From NCBI GenBank assembly GCA_001897295.1, contig MKSN01000001.1, positions 124,001-188,000 of the forward strand: DNA of 64,000 nt, read 5' to 3'. The translations under genes were made by a program, and so were the position numbers. The notes below the pieces were generated by a model that saw only the letters and a list, made by a program, of their open reading frames with translations, made no database searches and was not told the DNA's origin. This document shows, piece after piece, positions 46,889 to 56,237 of the stretch; the stretch's first letter is position 1; each line of letters begins with the position of its first letter. This DNA comes from Candidatus Saccharibacteria bacterium 49-20. Its GTDB lineage: Bacteria > Patescibacteriota > Saccharimonadia > Saccharimonadales > Saccharimonadaceae.

Positions 46889-47425
46889 ATGCAGTGGGCA
46901 AAACAAAAAGGCTTTACGATTGTCGAACTTCTTATTGTGGTGGTCGTCATCGCGATTCTCGCGGCTATTACAATTGTTGCATATACGGGTATACAAAATC
47001 GAACACATGACTCGGCAGTGCAGAATGACCTCTCAACACTTTTTAAGAAACTTGAGGCGTGGAAAATTGATAATACACAGGGGCGCTATCCAACACCCGC
47101 AAGTACGGCGGATTTTGCGGCGATTGTTGCTGATTCAAAAATAGCCTTTAAGTTTTCGACCAATTCTTACTCTACGACTGTCGCGAATAATATAGCGTAC
47201 TGTTTTGCATCCGATGGTAGTGAGGTCGGTATCGTCGCGATGGCAAAAAGCGGGAATGCCTTTTACATTAGTACTACGACGAGCGGTGTAAAAGAATATA
47301 CCCCGGTCTGGACGAGCACTGCCGCTTCAACATGTAGAAATGCTGATGCAGCTTTAAGCGTTCTTAAGACTAGCGGGTATGGTAATATTTGGGCTCGAAC
47401 ATCTCAGTGGAACTACGGCGTATAG
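46889..47425 (+). CDS. Type IV pilin-like protein
   Basis: KGFTIVELLIVVVVIAILAAITIVAYTGIQNR prepilin signature. Confidence 0.88.
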   Translation: MQWAKQKGFTIVELLIVVVVIAILAAITIVAYTGIQNRTHDSAVQNDLSTLFKKLEAWKIDNTQGRYPTPASTADFAAIVADSKIAFKFSTNSYSTTVANNIAYCFASDGSEVGIVAMAKSGNAFYISTTTSGVKEYTPVWTSTAASTCRNADAALSVLKTSGYGNIWARTSQWNYGV

Positions 47426-47476
47426 CCAGCACCTTCGACTCCTGATACAATAAAGGGAAATTAAGGAGGAGTATAC

Positions 47477-48238
47477 ATGGATTTCTGGACATGGACGATT
47501 GTCATTGTTGTCGGCCTATTCATTCTGAGCGGGCTTAAAGTTATTAACCAATACCAACGAGGTGTCGTACTGACGCTCGGTAAGTTTACTGGCATTCGTC
47601 AACCTGGCCTTCGCATCGTGATTCCAATCTTCCAAAAGATGATCCGTGTGGACGTGCGTTCAACGCCTATCGATGTGCCAAAGCAAGAAGTGATTACTCG
47701 CGATAACGTGACAGCCGGTGTCGACGCGGTTGTGTATTTCCGCGTGCTCGACCCAGCAAAGGCAGTGCTCGAAACGACTAACTACGTCTACGCAACTAGC
47801 CAGTTTGCACAAGCTGCACTCCGTGATATTACTGGTAACTTCGAGCTCGACGAACTGCTTTCAAAGCGTGAAGAAGCCGCGCAAAAGATTAAGGAAATCG
47901 TTGACGCACAAACCTCACAATGGGGAATTGACGTTGAAAACGTAAAGATCCAAAACATTGAGCTTCCATCTGACATGAAGCGTGCAATGGCCAAGCAAGC
48001 CGAAGCCGAGCGAGAACGTCGCAGTAACATTATTAATGCTGAAGGTGAAAAGGCTGCGGCTCAGACACTTTCTGAAGCTGCGCGCATTATTGCAAGCACA
48101 CCTGGTGCATTGAACCTTCGTACCCTCAACACTATTGAGCGTATTAGCACCGAGCCAAGCCAAAAGACCACACTTCTGTTCCCAATCGAACTTATCGATG
48201 CAGTGCAGAAGATTGGCGACGGCCTTAACAAGCGCTAA
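47477..48238 (+). CDS. SPFH/band 7 (slipin/stomatin-like) protein
   Basis: INQYQRGVVLTLGKFTGIRQPGLRIVIPIF; VRSTPIDVPKQEVITRDNVTAGVDAVVYFRV. Confidence 0.92.
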   Translation: MDFWTWTIVIVVGLFILSGLKVINQYQRGVVLTLGKFTGIRQPGLRIVIPIFQKMIRVDVRSTPIDVPKQEVITRDNVTAGVDAVVYFRVLDPAKAVLETTNYVYATSQFAQAALRDITGNFELDELLSKREEAAQKIKEIVDAQTSQWGIDVENVKIQNIELPSDMKRAMAKQAEAERERRSNIINAEGEKAAAQTLSEAARIIASTPGALNLRTLNTIERISTEPSQKTTLLFPIELIDAVQKIGDGLNKR

Positions 48239-48312
48239 CAATTTTTCACTAGGGGTAGGGGGCTTGAAATATAGCCCCACCTCTAGTAAAATAGTTTAAG
48301 TTCAACCGAGAC

Positions 48313-48388
48313 GGCTCTTTAGCTCAGTTGGTAGAGCAGCGGCCTGAAGAGCCGCGTGTCCCCAGTTCGAGTCTGGGAGGAGCCACCA
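48313..48388 (+). tRNA. tRNA-Phe (anticodon GAA)
   Basis: ggctctttagctcagttggtagagc..gcggc-ctGAAga-gccgc..gttcgag..aggagccacca. Confidence 0.95.
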
Positions 48389-48390
48389 AA

Positions 48391-48422
48391 GAAAATACCC
48401 CACGCGATGGGGTATTTTCTTT
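48391..48422 (+). terminator. Intrinsic terminator after tRNA-Phe
   Basis: gaaaatacccc-acgcgat-ggggtattttc + T tract. Confidence 0.75.
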
Positions 48423-48435
48423 TATGTGATAGGTA

Positions 48436-48771
48436 TTAACACATTGAAAGCGTATTGTTGCTTCCGCTATACACGAAGGTATTGTAGACACCTTTTGGTA
48501 ATTCAACGCGGAAAATACCCGTACCGCTATTAACGCGATACGTTGATCCCGCACCTACTTGGTGATACGCACCGGTACCGGGCGCGGAGTTATAGTAGTT
48601 ATACCCAAAAGTTCGAGTACCACCACAGTTATTGTAGACATTAAAGCCTCCTGCTGCTGCTGCGGATGCGCTGCCACCCGTTCCCATAAAGGCCAAACCA
48701 GTAGCTGCGAACGAAAATGCTGCGGTTAAAGTTGTAATTCGTTTCGTAAAGGTGCGTTTCTGTTGCTTCAT
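48436..48771 (-). CDS. Small secreted hypothetical protein
   Basis: Signal peptide-like ITTLTAAFSFAATGLAFMGTGGSASA; ggag RBS. Confidence 0.7.
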   Translation of the reverse strand: MKQQKRTFTKRITTLTAAFSFAATGLAFMGTGGSASAAAAGGFNVYNNCGGTRTFGYNYYNSAPGTGAYHQVGAGSTYRVNSGTGIFRVELPKGVYNTFVYSGSNNTLSMC

Positions 48772-48894
48772 AGCGCAATCTCCTCTCGTTAACTCTTTAC
48801 ATCCTTAGTATCCGCTGATTCGCTGAGCATAGCCTGAAACCCACCATTTACCCCTTGAAAAAAATCTCCTTAACCCCTATACTCATATGAGCAC

Positions 48895-48970
48895 GCGGGT
48901 GTAGCTCAGCTGTTAGAGCGCTTCCTTGCCAAGGAAGAGGTCCAGGGTTAGAGTCCCTGTACCCGCACCA
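48895..48970 (+). tRNA. tRNA-Gly (anticodon GCC)
   Basis: gcgggtgtagctcagctgttagagcgcttcc-ttGCCaa-ggaag...acccgcacca. Confidence 0.95.
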
Positions 48971-49085
48971 ATATAAAATACCCAACCTCGAGTTGGGTTT
49001 TTATATTGGTAAGAGTTTTGCTGTAGCGCTGGACCTCTTCAAGAGAAAAATAGTCCAGGCAGCCCAACGCGCTAACAGCGCGCTG

Positions 49086-49109
49086 GGGTTAGAGTCCCTG
49101 TACCCGCAC
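49086..49109 (+). repeat. Duplicated tRNA-Gly 3' end (att-like)
   Basis: gggttagagtccctgtacccgcac identical (24 bp) to 48945-48968. Confidence 0.9.
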
Positions 49110-49221
49110 TTGGTGATTTTCGCGGATAATTGACGCGTTTGGCGGATGCAAGTAGGGACGGACGGATTAACTAGACTTTAGATTATAATAAGTAAATCGT
49201 AAATAACCACATGGAGGAGCT

Positions 49222-50811
49222 ATGGGTGCTTGGATTAACAGGATTGTCTTACATAACTATAGAAAATTTTCTGACTATGAAGTGGATTTCAACCAAGAGA
49301 AGAACATCATAGTTGGCGATAATGAGGCAGGAAAAAGTTCAATTATATCGGCAATTGACTTTGTAGTATCCGGTAACGATGCGAAGGTTAAGGCTGTTGG
49401 CATAGATAACATCTTTAATTATCAGTCCACTAGGACATTTTTAGATTTACCAAAGATAGATCGCAAGCTCGCGAATCTACCGATAGTAACGGTGGACCTA
49501 TATCTCAGTAATGTAACTGATGCTCCAAATATTGTCGATCTAATGGGTAAGTTTCGTGAAGGCATGAAGCCAGCTTACGGCTTGCGAATGATTATTACTC
49601 CAAATACCGAGCTTGCTAGTGAACTTAAGGAATATCTTGAGAATGTTGATGAGGTATTTCCTTTTGATTTTTATAAGGTTGAATTCCAGACATTTGGAAA
49701 CGTCCACTATTCTGGTTATAGAAAGTTTTTACGGCATCTTGTTATTGATAATTCCTCAGACAGATTTGATGTAACGACGGCCGGTTTTGTAAAAGATGCC
49801 TACCAACTGCATGTATCTGACATCAAAGACAGGGCAAAGCTAGAGAGTAGTTATCGAACACACAAAAATACCTACGAAGGTGCATCTTTGAAAGGCGTAA
49901 ACGACTTGCTCGAGGCTGCAGAAGGCTACCGCTTCGGAATAAGGTCAGGTATCAGATCAAATCTAGAAACGGACCTTACTATTTACAGGGATAAGATATC
50001 TATTGATAGCCTTGGGCTTGGCGAAAGATTTTTTATAAAAACAAAGTTCTCCCTAAATAACAAAAAGACGAAGTATGATCCAGACGTGGTCCTCATAGAA
50101 GAGCCAGAAAACCATCTGAGCCACAATATGATGCACAAGCTCATTGACTTAATTAAGTCGTCAAAAGAGGCTCAGATTTTTATCTCTACACATAGCAATA
50201 TGATTAGTTCAAGATTAGATCTAAGAAACTGTATCTTTATTCGCAAGGATGCTAATAAGCCTATTTCTTTAAAGGACTTAGATGAGGGTACTGCCAAATT
50301 CTTCGAAAAAGCTCCAACCGTGAGTATTTTAGACTTCGTTCTCTCTGATAAGGTTATTTTGGTTGAGGGTGCGGCGGAATATATCTTGCTCAGAAAATTA
50401 TACTTCCAGAAAGACATGAAGTACCCAGAGGATGAAGGTGTGTACGTGGCCTCAATAGGAGGATTGAGTTTTAAGCGTTATATGGAGATCGCAAAGTTAC
50501 TAGATATAAAAACTGCCGTGATACGCGATAATGATGGCGATCCTCAAAAAAACTGTATAGATAATTACAGCAAGCATGCATCGGCGAATATTAAGGTGTT
50601 CTTCGACAACGATGCAAAGAATTATACTTTTGAGAAATGCATCTATGACTTAAATGAGGTTTTATGCGACAAGACTTTTGCATCTAAAAAAGACAAGCAG
50701 GCATACATGTTGTCATCTAAGGCAGAGGCGGCATATAAGCTATCGGAGCTGCAGGATGAAATTGTAATACCAGAATACATTAACGAGGCGTTTGCGTGGG
50801 TAAAAAGTTAA
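49222..50811 (+). CDS. OLD-like ATPase with C-terminal TOPRIM region (GajA-like)
   Basis: RIVLHNYRKFSDYEVDFNQEKNIIVGDNEAGKSSII; VVLIEEPENHLS; VILVEGAAEYILL and IRDNDGDP TOPRIM-like motifs. Confidence 0.78.
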   Translation: MGAWINRIVLHNYRKFSDYEVDFNQEKNIIVGDNEAGKSSIISAIDFVVSGNDAKVKAVGIDNIFNYQSTRTFLDLPKIDRKLANLPIVTVDLYLSNVTDAPNIVDLMGKFREGMKPAYGLRMIITPNTELASELKEYLENVDEVFPFDFYKVEFQTFGNVHYSGYRKFLRHLVIDNSSDRFDVTTAGFVKDAYQLHVSDIKDRAKLESSYRTHKNTYEGASLKGVNDLLEAAEGYRFGIRSGIRSNLETDLTIYRDKISIDSLGLGERFFIKTKFSLNNKKTKYDPDVVLIEEPENHLSHNMMHKLIDLIKSSKEAQIFISTHSNMISSRLDLRNCIFIRKDANKPISLKDLDEGTAKFFEKAPTVSILDFVLSDKVILVEGAAEYILLRKLYFQKDMKYPEDEGVYVASIGGLSFKRYMEIAKLLDIKTAVIRDNDGDPQKNCIDNYSKHASANIKVFFDNDAKNYTFEKCIYDLNEVLCDKTFASKKDKQAYMLSSKAEAAYKLSELQDEIVIPEYINEAFAWVKS

Positions 50812-51833
50812 TTCTTGCAGTTGCAGGATCGGGTAAAACAAGAAGTATTATTAACGAGCTCTCTTTGGATAAGAGGACTTTGATAATAACCTACACCAAC
50901 AACAATTACGAGAACCTTAATGAGAGAGTTATCGAAAAGTTTGGGGAGATACCTGAGAATATTTCGATATACACTTATTTTTCGTTTCTGTACAGTTTTT
51001 GTTATCTGCCTTGTACGTACTATTTGGTTGGTTCTAGATCGATAAATTACAATAACGAACAGCAGTCTTTTGCAAGAAAAGGAGTTACCTCAAAAGATAC
51101 TCTATACTATCAAGATTACAGCGGTAACTTGCTCGGTAATCGCCTGGCCTTACTACTAGGCAACTTCTCCCTGGAAGAAATCCTAAGTCGCATTGATCGT
51201 TTTTATGATGCACTGATAATTGATGAGGTGCAAGACTTCGCTGCTCATGATTTTAATTTTATAAAAAGCCTGTCTGCGTGCAAAACGAACATTTTATACG
51301 TAGGAGACTTTTATCAGCACACTTATGATACAAGTCGGGATGGCAATACTCGAAAAAACTTATTCGAGAATGGCTATGATGCCTATAAAGAGGCGTTTGG
51401 CGACGCTTTTGAAATAGACGATACGACACTGTCTACGAGCTATAGGTGCAGTTCTTCTGTGTGCGGTTATGTAACCGCGAATTTAGGTATAAATATATAC
51501 TCACATGACGATAGGGAAAGCACCATTTCGATTGTTGAGGACGAAGCTGAGATTAAAAGAATAGCAGAAGACGACAATATTGCGAAACTGTTTTATCAAT
51601 CGCATCTTGATTATCAATGTGCATCTATGAACTGGGGAGCTTCTAAGGGAATTGATAAGTTTCAGGATATATGTGTCGTTTTAAACCCAACGACGTGGCC
51701 TATGGTAAAAACCGGCAACTTCTCACGTATCAATAAATCAACCAAGAATAAACTTTATGTTGCCATCACTCGTGCTCGTGGTAATGTGTATTTTGTGCAA
51801 CAAGCACGACTATCCGATTATAGGAAAGTCTAA
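50796..51833 (+). CDS. UvrD/Rep-like helicase (compact, GajB-like)
   Basis: LILAVAGSGKTRSIINEL; DALIIDEVQDFAAHDF; STSYRCSSSVC; KLYVAITRARGNVYFV; overlaps upstream CDS by 16 bp. Confidence 0.82.
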   Translation: MGKKLILAVAGSGKTRSIINELSLDKRTLIITYTNNNYENLNERVIEKFGEIPENISIYTYFSFLYSFCYLPCTYYLVGSRSINYNNEQQSFARKGVTSKDTLYYQDYSGNLLGNRLALLLGNFSLEEILSRIDRFYDALIIDEVQDFAAHDFNFIKSLSACKTNILYVGDFYQHTYDTSRDGNTRKNLFENGYDAYKEAFGDAFEIDDTTLSTSYRCSSSVCGYVTANLGINIYSHDDRESTISIVEDEAEIKRIAEDDNIAKLFYQSHLDYQCASMNWGASKGIDKFQDICVVLNPTTWPMVKTGNFSRINKSTKNKLYVAITRARGNVYFVQQARLSDYRKV

Positions 51834-51841
51834 GATATATT

Positions 51842-52585
51842 ATGAGCTCCCAGTTTAGGAAACTACACGAACGCCACGAAATGTTATCAAGACTGCATTC
51901 AAATGCTGTAATGGCGTTTTCGGTTGTCAAAGCCCTTCAGAAATTGAAAGCCCCAAATATTGTAGGAAAGGATGAGGCTGTCGGTAATTTGAGTGCAATG
52001 AATAGGTATAAAGGTGCTTTTACTCCCTTTGAAGCCATGGCGGGCTATATGCTTTATATGACACTAGCTCGAATATTTGTATCGCATAAGGATGCCCTCT
52101 ATTTACGACGATTAGTTGATTATGCGGAGCAGAATAAGAAACACTTAACCGCACAGGATTTTCGTGAGTTTCAGGAAGATCGCGAATATATTGATGAACT
52201 ATCTATTGCCTACAAAGGTTTTGATCGTGAAGATTTAATACATATAAAGGCTCTATTCTTAGAGATTGAGCCAATTATAGAAAAGCTTAAGGTGATTAGA
52301 GACAAGCGGCTTGCGCATATTGATTTACAATCTACCAGTGAGACTGCAATATCGCATGCGGATACTAAGAAGCTTTTAAGGCTTTCCGAGGAAGTGCTTA
52401 ATATGCTTGCGCAACGCCATTTTCACTCTATGGCTGCGTATGACGCCATTGAAAGGCAAACGATAGGCGATGTTATGGGGCTTATTCATCTTGCTAGATT
52501 TGAGACAGAGAACAATACCGCAGTAGCGGAACTGATGGAAGAGCTTGGCGCTGACTACAATACGAACATAGACGCCGCTTCGTAA
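51842..52585 (+). CDS. HEPN/AbiU2-like protein
   Basis: Helical; IEKLKVIRDKRLAHIDLQS motif typical of AbiU2-type HEPN proteins. Confidence 0.55.
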   Translation: MSSQFRKLHERHEMLSRLHSNAVMAFSVVKALQKLKAPNIVGKDEAVGNLSAMNRYKGAFTPFEAMAGYMLYMTLARIFVSHKDALYLRRLVDYAEQNKKHLTAQDFREFQEDREYIDELSIAYKGFDREDLIHIKALFLEIEPIIEKLKVIRDKRLAHIDLQSTSETAISHADTKKLLRLSEEVLNMLAQRHFHSMAAYDAIERQTIGDVMGLIHLARFETENNTAVAELMEELGADYNTNIDAAS

Positions 52586-52623
52586 ATGATATATGCTTAA
52601 GTTCTTGATTAGGCATGGTTTTT

Positions 52624-52639
52624 AATATCGCACGATATT
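52624..52639. promoter_or_regulatory. Perfect palindrome, possible operator
   Basis: AATATCG-CA-CGATATT upstream of 52705 CDS; TATAAT-like box near 52674. Confidence 0.35.
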
Positions 52640-52704
52640 GTATGTATTGCCCCTGGACGGGTATGTATGTACTATAATTTGACGAGCAGGAGTTTGTTGA
52701 GCGC

Positions 52705-53709
52705 ATGAATAAAGATAAAGAAGCTGAAGTATTTCGTTCGCACAGAAAACTTGTAAATCAATCGATGGCAGCCACCAAAGCTTGCTACCTTATAGGCTGC
52801 GACGCACCAACAATAAGAGCTCATTCGATATCAAACAAAAGGTTGCTTCTTGCGCTATCAAAAGATGGTCACGTAATGCATTTTGATCGAAATAGTTCAG
52901 ATTGGGGGTCGTTGGTGGAAACTGGCCGCAATGCGGCTACGACTTTCCAGGGAATGTGTGGGGATCACGATAAAATATTTCACCCAATTGATAACTATGA
53001 TTATTCAATAGGTAACAAGGAGCAAGAATATCTGTTCGCAATGCGGGCGGCCGCAAAGGAGTTCAACACTAGACGCGGGATGGTGCATGCTACTCACGAA
53101 AGAATACTGACCAATCAAACACAAGACTTCCCACTAAGCGAGGCGGGACTGGCTATGATGGAAAATATGTTCCAGCCTGGCTTTGATTTAGGTCTTGAGG
53201 ATCAGAAAGTTACAAGGCGCATCTTCAGTGATACATATGCGAAAGGTAAGTATCACGTAATTGAAACCGCAGTAATGGTGGTAGACGAAGAATTGCCTAT
53301 GGCGGTTAGCTCAACTTTTAATATGGAGTTGGCATACGACGGAACGCTTATTAACGACCTTAGCCCTGACAATTATTCAAATCGCATGAAACCCTTTTTT
53401 CTTACGGTCTTCCCTCAGGATGGCAAGACGTATGTCTTGATGTCATACCTTCGAAGGGACCGTAAAGATTATGATTTTCTGCATGATCTTGATAAGCTCG
53501 ACGAAAAGGAAAAAAGGATTATTGTATCTAATATGATTACATCCTATACCGAAAATTTCACTGCAGAGCCGGAATACTGGATGTCACTAAATGATGAGAC
53601 CCGAGAGAAATACAGCGACCTGTTTGCTAGCTCTCTTGATCCTGGCCATAGGCCCCTTGTAACTGATGCTAACTTTAGTCTTTTTCCGAGCGATCAAACT
53701 TCTAAATAA
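52705..53709 (+). CDS. Hypothetical protein with N-terminal treble-clef/HNH-like zinc-binding pattern
   Basis: ACYLIGCDAPTIRAHSISNKRLLLALSKDGHVMHFD...FQGMCGDHDKIFHPID. Confidence 0.6.
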   Translation: MNKDKEAEVFRSHRKLVNQSMAATKACYLIGCDAPTIRAHSISNKRLLLALSKDGHVMHFDRNSSDWGSLVETGRNAATTFQGMCGDHDKIFHPIDNYDYSIGNKEQEYLFAMRAAAKEFNTRRGMVHATHERILTNQTQDFPLSEAGLAMMENMFQPGFDLGLEDQKVTRRIFSDTYAKGKYHVIETAVMVVDEELPMAVSSTFNMELAYDGTLINDLSPDNYSNRMKPFFLTVFPQDGKTYVLMSYLRRDRKDYDFLHDLDKLDEKEKRIIVSNMITSYTENFTAEPEYWMSLNDETREKYSDLFASSLDPGHRPLVTDANFSLFPSDQTSK

Positions 53710-53739
53710 GCTTCGCCTAGTTTGATATAGTGAGTGTAA

Positions 53740-54351
53740 ATGCAAACCACTAACTCCCAAACCCTCGCCACCTACAACACAAAAGTCCAAACCTACATCG
53801 ACACCTCTCCAAGCGAAGTCTTTGGCCCACTTCAAGTATGGATTGATGTAAACCTCGACGCACTTTCAAAGGATGCACGAATTCTTGAAATCGGCAGCGG
53901 CACAGGCAAAGACGCAAAATACATTGTCTCAAAAGGCTACTCAATGGAACTCACCGATGCCAGCCAGGGCTTCATCGACCACCTTCGCAGCGAAGGCCTT
54001 GAAGCGCGTCTTCTCAACGCCATAGAAGACGACCTAGGTAAAAACTACGACATGATCTTTGCCGACGCGGTCTTCCTTCACTTCACCGAACCAGAACTCC
54101 GTCTCGTGCTAAGAAAAGTCCATACGGCGCTCAACTCAACCGGCCGCCTCGCGTTTACCCTCAAAGCAGGTGAAGGCGAAGAATCAACCACTCGTAAAAT
54201 GGATGGCCCGCGCTATTTCCATTTCTGGCTTGAAGATGAAATTACGCAAATCCTTAAAGAAACCGGTTTTAGCAAAGTAACTATTACTTCCGACGAAGAC
54301 TTCCGCGGCGAAGGTCGCCCAGACTGGCTCCACATCACTGCACTTCGCTAA
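53740..54351 (+). CDS. SAM-dependent class I methyltransferase
   Basis: ARILEIGSGTGKDAKYIVSKGYSMELTDASQGF. Confidence 0.85.
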   Translation: MQTTNSQTLATYNTKVQTYIDTSPSEVFGPLQVWIDVNLDALSKDARILEIGSGTGKDAKYIVSKGYSMELTDASQGFIDHLRSEGLEARLLNAIEDDLGKNYDMIFADAVFLHFTEPELRLVLRKVHTALNSTGRLAFTLKAGEGEESTTRKMDGPRYFHFWLEDEITQILKETGFSKVTITSDEDFRGEGRPDWLHITALR

Positions 54352-54665
54352 TCGTGCAGTAACTTAAGCCCCACAATCCCCGCAACAATCATAAGGAGTA
54401 GCACAATCTTTATGATCGAAATACTCTCAACTCCCGTCACCATCGCATACCCAATCGTCAACACCGCACCAACACCCACCCATACCGCATACGCGGTTCC
54501 AATCGGCAGCGTGCGCGTTGCGTAGGCCAACCCCGCCATGCTCGCAATAATAGCTATCACAAAGACAATACTCGGTGTCAACTTCGAAAGTCCCTCCGAC
54601 TTTCCGAGCGCCGTCGCCCACACCGCCTCTAACAACCCCGATATAATTAAGACAATCCATGCCAT
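54348..54665 (-). CDS. SMR-family (EmrE/SugE-like) small multidrug transporter
   Basis: MAWIVLIISGLLEAVWATALGKSEGLSKLTPS; four TMs; GTAYAVWVGVGAV. Confidence 0.9.
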   Translation of the reverse strand: MAWIVLIISGLLEAVWATALGKSEGLSKLTPSIVFVIAIIASMAGLAYATRTLPIGTAYAVWVGVGAVLTIGYAMVTGVESISIIKIVLLLMIVAGIVGLKLLHD

Positions 54666-54735
54666 GATACATTCTCCTTTAGATTAGTGTGCCGTCTTTT
54701 CCATCCTGGTACAGCATCCATCGTCAGGGAACCAC

Positions 54736-55140
54736 ATGTGTTCTATTTCGATTATAATAGAAATAGGTATAAGGATGAATATTGCCATGGAAAATCACCG
54801 TATCTATAAACTCCCAGTCGCCAGCGTGTATCCACTCTACGTGACAAAAGTAGAGAAAAGGGGTCGCTCTAAACAAGAGCTCGACGAAATTATTCGCTGG
54901 CTCACGGGCTATTCAAAAAAAGAACTCGACGCGAAGCTCGAGGATCAAACAAACTTTGAGGATTTCTTTGCCAATGCACCAAAAATGAACCCAGCGCGCA
55001 GCCAAATCACGGGGATTATTTGTGGTGTGCGCGTAGAAGACATTCCGCATCCATTGATGCGTGAAATTCGCTACCTTGATAAGCTTATCGACGAACTGGC
55101 GAAAGGTAAGGCGATGGAGAAAATTCTTCGTGCCGCGTAA
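54736..55140 (+). CDS. DUF2200 family protein (probable start within [12 protein letters not shown])
   Basis: [40 protein letters not shown]. Confidence 0.85.
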   Translation: MCSISIIIEIGIRMNIAMENHRIYKLPVASVYPLYVTKVEKRGRSKQELDEIIRWLTGYSKKELDAKLEDQTNFEDFFANAPKMNPARSQITGIICGVRVEDIPHPLMREIRYLDKLIDELAKGKAMEKILRAA

Positions 55141-55579
55141 AGAAAGAAAGTCTCATACCGCGGCCGAATTCGACCTCGACCCACTTTCAAGCGATACTGA
55201 TCTATTTCGCTGGTTTCTTTTATGCTACCTTTTTGGAAAGCCAATCCAATCAGGCGTGGCGGTGACGACCTGGAAATTATTTATTGAAGAAAAGCTCGAC
55301 ACTCCTTGGGCAATTACTGAGGCATCTGAGTACGAGCTCGTGCGTGTACTCCACCGAGGAGGCTACACTCGTTATCAGCACGTTACCGCGCACGGCTTAA
55401 AGGTATGTATGGATCGCCTCATTCGCGAATACGAAGGGTCGCTTATCTACATGCTCGACAGCTCACTCGATGAAGAAGAGTTCTCAAAACGTCTGCAAAA
55501 GCTGTATGGTGTTGGTCCTAAAATTGCCGAAATCTTTACCCGCGAAACTGAAGAGGCGTTTGCTCGGAGGATGGAATAA
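55130..55579 (+). CDS. HhH-motif DNA-binding/DNA methylase-associated-like protein (GTG start)
   Basis: [15 protein letters not shown]...[18 protein letters not shown] (HhH). Confidence 0.6.
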   Translation: MPRKERKSHTAAEFDLDPLSSDTDLFRWFLLCYLFGKPIQSGVAVTTWKLFIEEKLDTPWAITEASEYELVRVLHRGGYTRYQHVTAHGLKVCMDRLIREYEGSLIYMLDSSLDEEEFSKRLQKLYGVGPKIAEIFTRETEEAFARRME

Positions 55580-56202
55580 TGAGAATTGCAGTGATAGCGG
55601 CCAATGGTCGACTGGGTCGTGTATTCGTGGCCGAAGCTCTGCGCCGTGGACACATGGTGCGCGCGGGCGTGCGAGGTACTCATGATTTTCCAAAGCACCC
55701 AAACCTGCAGGTGGTGCCGTGTGATGCAACAAATATTGATGATGTCATTAGGCTTCTTGAAGGCCAAGAAGCTGTGGTGAGTGCAATCGGTCACGTAAAA
55801 GGTTCTGCCTCGGATGTGCAGACGAAAGCCACCGAAGTGGTCACCCAGGCGATGAATAAGTTGAATATCACAAGGTTCGTCGATGTGACTGGTACGGGTG
55901 TACGCTTTCCTGGCGATAGAATTACACTCGTTGATAGGTTTTTGAATCTTGCGGTGAGTCTTGTTGATCTAAATCGAGTAAATGACGGGATTGAGCATGT
56001 AAAAGTATTGCAAGGGAGCTCGCTCGATTGGACTTCAATTCGCGTACTGAAGTTGCAAAATGTGAAGCCGCGTAAGTACGCGCTCAGACTCCATGGTCCA
56101 ACAAAGCCGTTTGTTGGACGCGAAGAGGTTGCGCGCGCGATGCTCGAGGTGCTCGAACAGGAAGCTTTTATTCAAGAAGCGCCCATTATCAGCTATACTT
56201 AG
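55579..56202 (+). CDS. NAD(P)-binding NmrA/SDR-like oxidoreductase
   Basis: [44 protein letters not shown]. Confidence 0.8.
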   Translation: MRIAVIAANGRLGRVFVAEALRRGHMVRAGVRGTHDFPKHPNLQVVPCDATNIDDVIRLLEGQEAVVSAIGHVKGSASDVQTKATEVVTQAMNKLNITRFVDVTGTGVRFPGDRITLVDRFLNLAVSLVDLNRVNDGIEHVKVLQGSSLDWTSIRVLKLQNVKPRKYALRLHGPTKPFVGREEVARAMLEVLEQEAFIQEAPIISYT

Positions 56203-56237
56203 AAAGAATAAGCCTGATGGAAAATAGGGGAGTGTAA

